A stretch of DNA of 64,000 nt from CAVOHU01 sp963817885. Lineage in GTDB: Bacteria > Acidobacteriota > Vicinamibacteria > Vicinamibacterales > JAKQTR01. The translations under genes were made by a program, and so were the position numbers. Below the pieces are notes generated by a model, which searched no databases, had not been told where the DNA came from, and saw nothing but the letters and a program-made list of their open reading frames with translations. Below are positions 40,381 to 48,848 of the stretch, in pieces; position 1 is the first letter of the stretch, and every line of letters begins with the position of its first letter. The DNA lies in the NCBI GenBank assembly GCA_963817885.1, contig CAWFQE010000002.1, forward strand, positions 62,001 through 126,000, read 5' to 3'.

Positions 40381-40397
40381 TATATCAAACGAATATA
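40381..40397. promoter_or_regulatory. Operator of the VapBC pair
   Basis: Inverted repeat TATAT-N7-ATATA about 20 bp upstream of vapB, the only AT-rich stretch here; expected VapB binding and promoter site. Confidence 0.6.
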
Positions 40398-40433
40398 CCA
40401 CGCCGGGCTGAGGGCTCACCAGACATCACGACC

Positions 40434-40524
40434 TTACGCGGCCCGCCGCGCAACCGCTCAACCTGCCGCAGCCACGCAGCCACCTGTCCAAGCTGGTTCC
40501 AACTCGGGAAAATGCCGCCCCACC
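40434..40524 (-). repeat. Cassette-boundary repeat, copy G
   Basis: Minus-strand frame from GTG 40523 with GIFPSWNQL; two extra codons and one extra base before the end, where RRAA-TAA reappears in a shifted frame. It lies between VapBC and the HipA-like gene. Third stop codon type (TAA) in the family. Confidence 0.7.
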
Positions 40525-40758
40525 AGCCTTCGCCATGGCACGCCAAGGCTGGCCCCTTCCTCCGAGAGTCGGTCGGCGTTCCGATCCGGCTCGTAAAGAC
40601 GAGCCCGTGTTCCTGCCAGTGCCGGCCCGCAGCTAATCGGGTTTCGAGTTGTCGTTTCCGGTGCGCCTCAGGCGCGTGGACGACCAGGGTCGGTCGCGCG
40701 ATCATCCGTCACACACGTGAAGCACTGCAGATCCGGATCGTCAGTTATCGTCTCTTAT

Positions 40759-40856
40759 ATCGTTTCAGTAATAGTTTCACATCTAGGCCGACTGTCGATA
40801 GTATTGGCCGCTATGTGAGCATTCATTCCTGATTTCATTCTGCTATAATCGTTTCA
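40759..40856 (+). promoter_or_regulatory. Promoter and direct repeats of the HipA-like gene
   Basis: Direct repeats ATCGTTTCA (40759-40767), ATAGTTTCA (40771-40779) and ATCGTTTCA (40848-40856). A perfect -10 TATAAT (40844-40849) lies only six bases before ATG 40856, so the mRNA is probably leaderless and the last repeat overlaps the start. The protein's own N-terminal winged helix may bind these repeats. Confidence 0.6.
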
Positions 40857-42118
40857 TGCAAAGCGTGTCACACGAGCTGAAACGTGGCGTGATCCACGCG
40901 GCTGCCCTTCGGGAGCGGCTTGGCGTTTCGCCCGCAACGCTCATGCGCATGATGCGGGAGGTTGGATCGGATGTCGTCCGGATCGGCCGCGGTCGAGCCA
41001 CGCAGTACGGGCTGCGCCAACCGTGGCCCGGTCTCGTCAGTGCTCGTTTTCCGCTGTTCAGGGTCACTGAGACCGGCGCGGCGGTATCGGCAGGCGAACT
41101 GATGACGCTTGCCTCGCGCCAGTCGGTCTGGATGCCGATGGGCCGGGTTTCAGAAGGACTTCCCGTCGAGCTTGTCGATGCGCGTCCCTCGGGGTTCCTG
41201 GGACGACACTTCGCTGCGGGGCAGGCGGACCTGCGGTTGCCACCCCGACTGACGGACTGGTCCGATCAACACATCCTGCTGGCGATGTCTCGACGGGGAG
41301 AGGATCTGCCAGGCAATCTCATGGTGGGCGAGGAATCATTTGCTCGGTGGCAACAGCTCGAGATGGTCCCTGGAACGCGGGATGACTACCCGACGCTCGC
41401 AGACGCGACCATCGCGGGGAACCCGCCGGGTTCGTCGGCTGGCGGCGAGCGTCCAAAGTTCGGCGTGCTGGTTGACGGGCGGCACATGCTCGTCAAGTTT
41501 GCTGCGCGCGGAAGTGCGACCGATCGAGCCGCGAGGAGGTGGTGTGATCTGATCATCCTGGAAGGCATCGCGCTTGAGGTCGTGCGAACGCGCGGGATCT
41601 CTGCCGCGCGCACGAACGTCATCGAGACGCCTTCGCACTGGTTCCTGGAGAGCGAGCGGTTCGATCGCGTTGGTGTGCGCGGGCGCATCAGTGTTCTGAG
41701 TCTTGCGGCTGTTCATGACGATCTCGCCGACTCATGGGCACGCGCGGCTGCCTCACTCCGAGATGAAAGGCGCCTGACGGAAGAAGACACACGAAGCGTT
41801 CGATGGCTCGATGCCTTTGGCGCACTGATCGGGAACACGGATCGGCATCAGTACAACATGCTGTTCTTTTCGGAAGGACCGACGCTCAGGCTCGCGCCGG
41901 CGTTCGATCAGGTGTCGACGCTGTATGCGCCCACCTCAGACGGCCAGGTGCCGCTTCGCGTGTTCGCGGTGCCGAACGTCACGTCCGACACGCTCGATGT
42001 CTGGGATGACGCACGGGTCGCCGCGCGTCAGTTCTGGGCCCAGGGAAGCGATGATGCTCGACTGTCAGATGATGCTCGGTCCATCTGTGCAGGCAACGCG
42101 CAGCTGCTCGCGAAATAG
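40856..42118 (+). CDS. HipA-family kinase toxin of the YjjJ type
   Basis: 420 residues, close to E. coli YjjJ. N-terminal winged helix (GVIHAAALRERLGVSPATLMRMMREVG) that replaces a separate HipB antitoxin, then the HipA kinase: KFAARGSATDRAARRWCDLIILEGIAL and the catalytic loop GNTDRHQYNMLFF, then AFDQV for the Mg2+-binding Asp. HipA kinases phosphorylate glutamyl- or tryptophanyl-tRNA synthetase to stop growth. Fusion of DNA binding and kinase lets one protein do both jobs. It is probably transcribed without a leader. Confidence 0.9.
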   Translation: MQSVSHELKRGVIHAAALRERLGVSPATLMRMMREVGSDVVRIGRGRATQYGLRQPWPGLVSARFPLFRVTETGAAVSAGELMTLASRQSVWMPMGRVSEGLPVELVDARPSGFLGRHFAAGQADLRLPPRLTDWSDQHILLAMSRRGEDLPGNLMVGEESFARWQQLEMVPGTRDDYPTLADATIAGNPPGSSAGGERPKFGVLVDGRHMLVKFAARGSATDRAARRWCDLIILEGIALEVVRTRGISAARTNVIETPSHWFLESERFDRVGVRGRISVLSLAAVHDDLADSWARAAASLRDERRLTEEDTRSVRWLDAFGALIGNTDRHQYNMLFFSEGPTLRLAPAFDQVSTLYAPTSDGQVPLRVFAVPNVTSDTLDVWDDARVAARQFWAQGSDDARLSDDARSICAGNAQLLAK

Positions 42119-42237
42119 GAGCCTTCCGCGGCGATAGCCCAGGACGGCCACGAATCTCGTTGGCGCCGCTCTCGATCCGGTCTATCGTCGTGTCTTCCGG
42201 AATGCCAGGCGCACAGCTTTCCCCGCGAAGGGCATGC

Positions 42238-42378
42238 ATGCTTCGGATCGTACCGGTCGCGGTGATCACGATTGCGTGCGGGCTCGCCGTCGCCGTTTCA
42301 GGTGACGCAGCCCAGGACGCCAGGCCCGTGCATGGGCCGCCCGCCAGCCCCGTGACTCCCGTAACATCGCGCCGCTGA
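42238..42378 (+). CDS. Possible small secreted protein
   Basis: 46 codons with AAGGG before ATG 42238. The product has a short signal-peptide-like segment (VAVITIACGLAVAVSGDAAQ) and then a Pro/Ala-rich tail. No homologue known to me. It lies in an otherwise empty 390-bp gap, so the call rests only on start site and signal sequence. Confidence 0.3.
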   Translation: MLRIVPVAVITIACGLAVAVSGDAAQDARPVHGPPASPVTPVTSRR

Positions 42379-42512
42379 TGCTTCAGTCCCTGGTGTAGAA
42401 GGCCAGGCCTCGCAGCTCGCGCGCCTCCCTTAGGCGCCCCAGCCCCCAAGCCCCGAGTGCCGCCAGACGAGGTCGAGCGGGCGGAAGTCCCTCTCACCTT
42501 GGAGGAGGGCGT

Positions 42513-43226
42513 ATGAAGCGCAGAATGGTGCTCGGTATCGTTCCTGCGGGAGCGACGGCAGCGAGCCCCGGGGCGCGGGTGTCGGCCGCCGGGGTGTTCC
42601 TGTTCGCAGGGTTGGCCATCGGCTGCAGCGGCGGATTCTTCGACGGGGGCCTGTTGTTCCCGTCCTCCGCCTCAACTCCCGCCCCCGTTCTCACGCCTAC
42701 GTGCGGGCTGAGCGGCTCGGTGTCCAACGACGGCTCGGGCTTTGATGAGCCTGCTTTCCCGGTAGGCGGCGCGACCGTGACCGTGCTCGATGGGCCGAAC
42801 GCAGGCAAATCAGCGGTGTCGTCCAGCCAGGGGGAATACACGATGAGCGGACTGAAATCGGGCGATGGGCTGATTGAGGTCCGGAGCGACGGCTACGAGC
42901 GGATCACGGAGCGGGTGTTCGTCCCTTGCGGCATCACGTATGTGGCATTCAGGATCGGCCAGCCTCCCCATATCCTCCGGAGCCAGGTGCTCAGCTCCGA
43001 GACCGGCTGGGCGGTTATTGATGCAACCGTGGAAATCGTGGACGGGACCAATGCGGGGCGCCGCACACAGACCGACGACCAGGGCGCGTTCCAGTTCAGC
43101 GACCTGCAGACGTCCGAGGAATTCTCGATCGTCGTGGGTAAGATGGGTTTCCGAAAAGCCACCATCGCCGTCGATCGACTCGCGAGGAACACAAAGCTGT
43201 CCACCATTTCGTTGAAGCCGAATTGA
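42513..43226 (+). CDS. Lipoprotein with two carboxypeptidase-regulatory-like repeats
   Basis: 237 residues with a strong GGAGGAGG before ATG 42513. Lipobox LAIGC after a hydrophobic segment, then two domains each with the pattern variable-strand, VTVLDGPNAGKSAVSSSQGEYTMSGL and ATVEIVDGTNAGRRTQTDDQGAFQFSDL. These are Ig-like folds found in outer-membrane and surface proteins of Acidobacteria and Bacteroidetes. Probably exposed on the outer membrane; role unknown. It lies within the island near its right end. Confidence 0.82.
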   Translation: MKRRMVLGIVPAGATAASPGARVSAAGVFLFAGLAIGCSGGFFDGGLLFPSSASTPAPVLTPTCGLSGSVSNDGSGFDEPAFPVGGATVTVLDGPNAGKSAVSSSQGEYTMSGLKSGDGLIEVRSDGYERITERVFVPCGITYVAFRIGQPPHILRSQVLSSETGWAVIDATVEIVDGTNAGRRTQTDDQGAFQFSDLQTSEEFSIVVGKMGFRKATIAVDRLARNTKLSTISLKPN

Positions 43227-43394
43227 ATGGCGAGGCGTCGCTTCAGGGCACTGACTCGCCATGACGTGTGGGGCGCCACCATTGTGTAGACGGGTGTCCC
43301 CGGCGCCCGATCGAATGCCCCGGCAGAACCGTGCGGCGCACGGCGCCCCCCCAGGCCGATCACGACGGCCCCGCCACGACCCTGGCGCCGCGGG

Positions 43395-43517
43395 CTACAG
43401 CTCCAGGCCCAGCATCAGGAACGCGGCTGCACCGAGCGCGAGCACGAGGACGACCACGACGATCGACCAGGTCTGCCAGCCAAGCGTGATGAGCGGCGAG
43501 CGACTCGCGGTGGACAT
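43395..43517 (-). CDS. Small single-helix membrane protein
   Basis: 40 residues from ATG 43517 with GGAGG upstream: a polar start (MSTASRSPLITL) and one long helix (WSIVVVVLVLALGAAAFLMLG). No family recognised. It is too short for most gene finders, but start site and composition support it. Confidence 0.5.
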   Translation of the reverse strand: MSTASRSPLITLGWQTWSIVVVVLVLALGAAAFLMLGLEL

Positions 43518-43745
43518 GAGTGCCTCCAATCCGGGCGATCGCGAACCGGTGCAGGCGTCCAGCCCTGACGCGACAACGGCCGGCGTCGGACCGCGACGCC
43601 CGGGCCTCCCCTCTGCCATGTTGGACACCGCCGGCGACCCGCGGTTCCCCTTTTGGATGCCTCTCACGTCCCGCGCGAGCCGTAGGACTGCCCCTCCCCG
43701 CGTCATGCCGGGGGCGCGATTCCGGAGAAGTTGAGCGGCTCCTGC

Positions 43746-43770
43746 TCTGCGGGTTCACGGTTCGATTCCG
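43746..43770 (+). other. Putative attR of genomic island (copy of tRNA-Lys 3' half)
   Basis: Exact 25-base copy of 27671-27695 with no tRNA gene around it: the sequence before it does not give a 5' half, and after it the acceptor strand is replaced by a different GC stretch. The spacing makes an island of 16.1 kb. Confidence 0.7.
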
Positions 43771-43783
43771 CGCCGGCGCCCGA

Positions 43784-45355
43784 TCAGGCGAGACGCATCT
43801 TCGCGAGCAGCGCCCGGAAGCGCGAGTCGGCGCGGACGCCGTCGTAGAAGGGCATCGAGGGCAGGTGCGTCATGACCGGGTCGCGCGCATCGACTGCCCG
43901 CTCGAGCCACTCGAACGCGCGGCCGTCGCCCAGCCCAAGATAGGCCCAGGCGAAGGCAGCGGGCGCAACGTAGGTTCGCCCGGCCATCTCCTCGAGCTCC
44001 CTCACCAGGCGCCTGGCTTGCGCGCGCCGGTGGTAAAGGCCGCACATCATCGCCATGGCCGCCACGAGCATCGGACGGTGATTCCCGTCGCACACCAGCT
44101 GGCACTGCCGGAAGCCGAGGTTGTTACTCCCCCGCAGGATGAGGGCCTATTCGTAGAACCAGCGCAGCCACCAGAGACCCGGGGCGAGTTCAACCGCGCG
44201 CCGGCATTCGTCCGCCGCGCGGGAGTACTGCCGCGCGGCCTGGAGCGTCAGCCCCAGGTGACCGCGGACAAACGGCGAGAGCGGATCGAGTGCGGCGGCC
44301 TGCTGCGCCTCGCCGACGGCGTCCTCGATCTTCAGCCTGGGAACGAGGTGGTACCACGCGTGCTGGGACAGCACGGAGGCCGAGCCGGGGCTGAGCGACA
44401 GCGCACGGGCGAATGACTCCTCGGCGCCCTGCCAGTCGTACTCCAGGAGCCCTCGGAACACGCCCAGCAGGGCGTGCGCCTCTCCCAGGAGCTCGTCGCA
44501 CTCGAGCGAGCGCAAGAGCGCCTCGCGCGCGGTGGCGACATCCCGGGGCGAGCTGCTCAGGCCGAACTCCAGGCCGTAGAAGATCAGCTCCGCCAGGCCG
44601 AAGTGCGCACGCGCGAACCGGGGATCGCGGGCAATCGCCGCCTCGTAGCACTCGCGCGCCTGCCCGTACGCCTCCGACGTGTACTCCTGGCTGATCGACC
44701 GCCCCTTCATCCAGAGTTCGTACGCCACCAGGTCCCCGGTCGGCGGCGCGATGGCGGCGGGGCGCGAGAAGGTCAGCTTCAGCGCGAGCGCGATCGAGCG
44801 GGCGATGCTGTCCTGGATCGCGAAGATATCCGTGAGGAGGCGGTCGTACTGCTCGCTCCATACGTGGCAGCCGTCCGCGGTGTTGACGAGCTGCGCCGAG
44901 ACCCGTACGCGATCGCCGTCACGCCGCACGCTGCCTTCGATCAGCCAGGCGACGCCGAGGCGCGCACCAACCTGCCGCACGTCCCGCCCTTTTTCCGTGA
45001 ACGCGAACGACGAGGTGCGTGCGGTCACACGCAGGCCCGGCACCCGTACGAGAGCGTTGATGACCTCGTCGGCGAGGCCATCGCCAAAACATTCGCCGCC
45101 GGCCTCACCGGTGAGGTTCAGAAACGGCAGGACGGCCACCGACGCGGCGCGGGCGGGCTGCGCGGAGGTCGTCGCCGCGCCGCCGGCCTGCAGCCAGGCG
45201 TCGATTTCAGGGGTGAGCGAGAAGACGCGGGGACGCTCGCCGCCCGGCAGCCGGTGCACCGGCAGCCCGCGCGTCGCGGCCCATCGCTGGACGGTGCGGA
45301 CCTCCCGCCCGAGATGCGCGGCGATCTCTTTCCAGGATCCCAGGCGTTCGGCCAT
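43784..45355 (-). pseudogene. HTH/TPR transcription regulator interrupted by an in-frame amber codon
   Basis: From ATG 45355: a MerR-like helix-turn-helix (WKEIAAHLGREVRTVQRWAATRGLPVHRL), then a CadC-like FLNLTGEAGGECFGDGLADEVINAL region, then TPR units. The family is abundant in Acidobacteria. The frame is broken by one TAG at 44149-44147 (WLRWFYE-stop-ALILRG), after which it continues in the same frame for 115 residues to 43784 with the family-typical ending (DPVMTHLPSMPFYDGVRADSRFRALLAKM). Whether the TAG is real, a substitution error, or the mark of two halves is unclear. Without it the protein has about 520 residues. Confidence 0.8.
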
Positions 45356-45720
45356 CTGTCCTCGCCAGGGAGAGCCTAGCAACATCCGCCCGACGCGACA
45401 AGATGCGCCATCGTTCCCGTGTCGCATCCGATCGCCATCGCACGGCCTGCGTACACGCTAGGCTCGGACTCACTTGCACGGAGGGCGATCCCTCTTGGCC
45501 GTGAGCCTGGAGCCGTGAGCCGACGGTGGAGCGAGCGTATCAGCTCAAGCGAGCTCCGGGACCAGGCTGACACCGCCGATTCCGATCACTCGCGTCACGG
45601 GCCACAAGTCCTGACGCGCCACTCGGGTCGGTGGATGTGCCGGAAGAGGACGGCAGGCGTGGCCTGCCGCACGGCAGGAACAGGCGGAATGTCGCTCAAG
45701 GGACTGAAAGGAGTCGAGTT
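45356..45720. other. Intergenic region
   Basis: 365 bp between divergent genes; should hold the promoters of the regulator and the lipoprotein. I see no confident box or gene. Confidence 0.5.
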
Positions 45721-46317
45721 ATGAGAAGGACTGCATCGTGGCGGGCGGTTGCGGTTCAAATCGGCGCTCTGAGCCTGGGCGTCGTGGCGATTGTCGCCCT
45801 CGCCACGGCCTGCGGCGGCCGCGGTCAGCTGCCGGTCAACCCGGCCGGCCCGAGCGTGCCCACGACGGGCACCTCAGCCAGTCAGAGCCAGGCCGTTCCC
45901 CGGCACGTGGCGGGGGTGGCGGATGGCAGGTTCGATTTCAGCCACATGTGGGGCAGCGAATGGTGGCAGTTCTACTCCGACAGCGACGCCAGCGGCACGC
46001 TGAGCCACCTGGGGCTGGCCACGATCCACACCAGGCATGTTCCCAACCTGGAAACTGGCGCACTGGAGCAGGGCGAATTCACCATCGTGGCCGCCAACGG
46101 CGACGAGATCCACGGCACCTACGAAGGCTCCGGCACCTACGACCCCGATCGTGCCGATCTGGTCCATGGGGTCGCTGCCTTCGTGATCACGGGAGGGACA
46201 GGTCGGTTCCTCGGGGCCACGGGGACCTTCAACGCGACGTTCCTCGAGGTACTGGACGACCCGACCTGGATGTCGGCGAAGGTGACCTGGTCCCTCGACG
46301 GGACCGTCAATTACTGA
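45721..46317 (+). CDS. Lipoprotein of unknown function, beta-barrel-like
   Basis: 198 residues from ATG 45721 with AAAGGAG upstream. Signal peptide with lipobox ALATAC, a Thr/Ser/Pro linker, then a beta-rich domain (SGTLSHLGLATIHTRHV, FTIVAANGDEIHGTYEGSGTY, FVITGGTGRFLGATGTFNATF) reminiscent of allene-oxide-cyclase-like barrels. I cannot assign a ligand. Conserved in soil Acidobacteria and Planctomycetes is my impression only. Confidence 0.65.
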   Translation: MRRTASWRAVAVQIGALSLGVVAIVALATACGGRGQLPVNPAGPSVPTTGTSASQSQAVPRHVAGVADGRFDFSHMWGSEWWQFYSDSDASGTLSHLGLATIHTRHVPNLETGALEQGEFTIVAANGDEIHGTYEGSGTYDPDRADLVHGVAAFVITGGTGRFLGATGTFNATFLEVLDDPTWMSAKVTWSLDGTVNY

Positions 46318-46371
46318 GCGCTTCCAATCGTTCGGGACCAAGGGGCCGGCCAGTCTGACAGGCGGCGCCAA

Positions 46372-46938
46372 TCACGGCCTGGCGCTGAACGAACGCGCGA
46401 GCAGATCTTCGATCGCGCGCAGGCCGTTGGCCTGCAGCTTCCGCGTGCCGGTTCCCGTGAAGTGCGGGTGCGTGATCACAGGGCCACCCCCTGCGGGGTG
46501 CGGCTGCCAGCCCCCGGCCGCCCAGTTGAACCATCCGTCTTTCGCCTGATCGAACACCTGCAGCGGCTTGTTGCAGAGCTTGGCGAACTCGGCGCCCCAC
46601 CCGGTGCCGCCGCGCACGGTCCCATCATCGAGAATCGTGCCGACGACGTAGATCTCCTGGCCGTTGTTCACCTGGTACCACAGCGTCTGCAGCACTCTGC
46701 GAATCGTCGGCGCGTCCGAGAACCGCCGATGCATCAGGCGCGACACGTACTCGAGGCTGACGTCGCCCGCCTGGAGCTCTTCGTGGTTCAGGACCCGAAC
46801 GCCCCGATCGCGTTCGATCTTGTGCCCGTCGAACGTGAAATTCACTTCTTCGACGCTGTGGCGCTCGGCGCAGGCGCCGAACGCGGACTCCGCGCCGGCC
46901 GCGCCGCCGCTGAACAAAATGCATTCATCAGGCTTCAT
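46372..46938 (-). CDS. SLOG-like nucleotide-binding protein, hypothetical
   Basis: 188 residues. ILFSGGAAGAESAFGACAERH is the glycine-rich start of a Rossmann-like SLOG/DprA-like fold; VVGTILDDGTVRGGTGWGAEFAKLCNKPLQVFDQ is a second glycine-rich loop followed by the Trp-rich WFNWAAGGW. Such proteins bind NAD-like or nucleotide ligands and some are sensors in defence systems, but no partner is adjacent. Single gene. Confidence 0.55.
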   Translation of the reverse strand: MKPDECILFSGGAAGAESAFGACAERHSVEEVNFTFDGHKIERDRGVRVLNHEELQAGDVSLEYVSRLMHRRFSDAPTIRRVLQTLWYQVNNGQEIYVVGTILDDGTVRGGTGWGAEFAKLCNKPLQVFDQAKDGWFNWAAGGWQPHPAGGGPVITHPHFTGTGTRKLQANGLRAIEDLLARSFSARP

Positions 46939-47143
46939 GATTCGGTCTCCAACCGCCCGGCGATCATAGCATCCACGGCGACCACGGGGCGAATCCGCGC
47001 CCCCCGGGCGCGCTAAAGTCCACGTGCTCCGTTCCCGGCATGTACTCGACTCTACCGAGCGCCGGGATCAGGGCCGGAATCTTGACAACGGTCGGCCCGG
47101 TGATGGCAGAATGGGATCAGCGCCGCCTCGAACCCGTCATGCC

Positions 47144-47632
47144 ATGACTGCATCAACCCGAGGCCACTTCCTCACGGTCGCGCGTCCGGCGATCCTGGCG
47201 CTCCTCCTGCTCGCACGCCCGCTGCCCGCCTCAGCTGCTCTCGGCGGCGACGAGTCGTCGGTGCAGGCCGACCGCGCCCACATGCGCGCCGCGCTGCTCC
47301 GCATGACGCGCGGCGAGAAGTACACCATCCACGAGATGCAGGCGGAATCCGGCACGGTCGTGCGTGAATACGTCTCGACGACCGGGAAGGTGTTCGCCGT
47401 CGCGTGGGAGGGCCCCTGGCTGCCCGACATGCAGCAGGTCATGGGCGCCTACTTCGACCAGTACACGCAGGCCGTGCGAGACGCGCGGGCGAAACGCACC
47501 GGCCGCGGCCCGCTCCTGATCGAAGTGCAAGGCCTGATCGTGCAGATGGGGGGCCGCCCGCGCGCGTTCGTCGGGCGCGCCTACATCCCCGAACAGGTGC
47601 CCGGAGGCGTCGCCTCCGCCGAGATCCGCTGA
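47144..47632 (+). CDS. DUF2844 exported protein
   Basis: 162 residues, signal peptide (AILALLLLARPLPASAALGG, a typical Ala-x-Ala cleavage site), then SSVQADRAHM and YTIHEMQAESGTVVREYVSTTGKVFAVAWEGPWLPDMQQVMGAYF, the DUF2844 core. It is followed at 17 bp by a DUF3443 gene, a known pairing from Burkholderiales. Biochemical role unknown. Confidence 0.85.
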   Translation: MTASTRGHFLTVARPAILALLLLARPLPASAALGGDESSVQADRAHMRAALLRMTRGEKYTIHEMQAESGTVVREYVSTTGKVFAVAWEGPWLPDMQQVMGAYFDQYTQAVRDARAKRTGRGPLLIEVQGLIVQMGGRPRAFVGRAYIPEQVPGGVASAEIR

Positions 47633-47648
47633 CGGAGGCGCCAAACCC

Positions 47649-48848
47649 ATGATCCGAGCCCTTCTGTGCACGGCCGCACTCGTCGCCCTTTCCGCCTGCG
47701 GCGGCGGCTCATCTTCACCCGCGACCGGCGGCGGCATCACGACGGTCAACAACGTGCAGCCCATCACCGTCGACGCCGGCCCCGCGAACATCTATGCGAA
47801 CGGCGCCTTCACCAGCGTCACCGTGTGCGTGCCCGGCAGCTCGACCAACTGTCAGACCATCAGCGGTGTGCTGGTCGACACCGGGTCGTCCGGCGTGCGG
47901 ATCCTCTCGTCGGCCCTGTCGATACCGCTGCCGCAGCAGAACGCCCCGAGCGGCAACCCCGTCGCCGAATGCCTGCAGTTCCAGGACAGTGTCACGTGGG
48001 GCCCGATCCAGACCGCCGACGTGCAATTGGCTGGCGAAAAGGCCAGCGCGGTCCCAATCCAGGTCATTGGGGCGCCAGGTCTCGCCAACATCCCGAGCGG
48101 GTGCACGAGCAGCGGCCTGCCGGTCCAGAACACCCTCCAGACGCTTGGCGCCAACGGCATCCTCGGCGTCGGCTCATTTCGCCAGGACTGCGGACCCGCC
48201 TGTGCGCAGACGGGCTCGGGCAATCCCGGCCTTTACTACGAGTGCGACTCATTGGGATGCGTGGTCCTGGCCCAGCCCGTCGCGAAGCAGCTGCAGAACC
48301 CGATCTGGCTTTTCCCCCAGGACAACAACGGCGTCATCGTGTCGCTGCCGTCGGTTCCCTCGGCAGGAGCGGCCACCGTGGCAGGCTCGCTGATCTTCGG
48401 GATTGGCACGCAGTCGAACAACGCCATCGGCTCGGCCACGGTGCTGCGGCTGGACGCGACGGCATCGTTCTCGACGGTCTACGGCAGCAAGACATACGGG
48501 GGTTGTTTCCTCGATACCGGCTCGAACGGCATCTATTTCCTCGACTCGACGACGACCGGCCTTCCGGTATGCTCAGGAAGCGGCTCCTCGTTCTACTGCC
48601 CGCCGTCATCCCTGGCGCTGTCGGCGACCAACAAGGGAACAAGCGGTCCGACCAGTGATGTGAGCTTTACGGTCGCGAACGCGGACACCCTTTTCGCCAA
48701 CACCGTCTTCACGGCGTTCCCCACGCTGGCCGGGCCGAACCCGGGGGTGTTCGACTGGGGCCTCCCCTTCTTCTACGGTCGCCGCGTGTTCAGCGCGATC
48801 GAGGGACAATCCACATCGGCCGGCACCGGCCCGTACATCGCCTACTGA
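47649..48848 (+). CDS. DUF3443 lipoprotein with two aspartyl-protease-like DTG motifs
   Basis: 399 residues, lipobox LSACGGG. VLVDTGSSGVRIL near residue 80 and CFLDTGSNGIYFLD near 280 mimic the two active-site DTG loops of pepsin-like proteases, although the family is annotated as DUF3443. It belongs with the upstream DUF2844 protein. The stop overlaps the start of the secretin-like gene (TGATG), so the three form an operon. Confidence 0.85.
   Translation: MIRALLCTAALVALSACGGGSSSPATGGGITTVNNVQPITVDAGPANIYANGAFTSVTVCVPGSSTNCQTISGVLVDTGSSGVRILSSALSIPLPQQNAPSGNPVAECLQFQDSVTWGPIQTADVQLAGEKASAVPIQVIGAPGLANIPSGCTSSGLPVQNTLQTLGANGILGVGSFRQDCGPACAQTGSGNPGLYYECDSLGCVVLAQPVAKQLQNPIWLFPQDNNGVIVSLPSVPSAGAATVAGSLIFGIGTQSNNAIGSATVLRLDATASFSTVYGSKTYGGCFLDTGSNGIYFLDSTTTGLPVCSGSGSSFYCPPSSLALSATNKGTSGPTSDVSFTVANADTLFANTVFTAFPTLAGPNPGVFDWGLPFFYGRRVFSAIEGQSTSAGTGPYIAY

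Noticed and set aside
29099..40524. Ordinary integron CALIN
   Set aside because: Only copy B shows the GTTRRRY core; the other copies lack GTT and are conserved beyond the expected cut site, so canonical attC is not supported, though not excluded.
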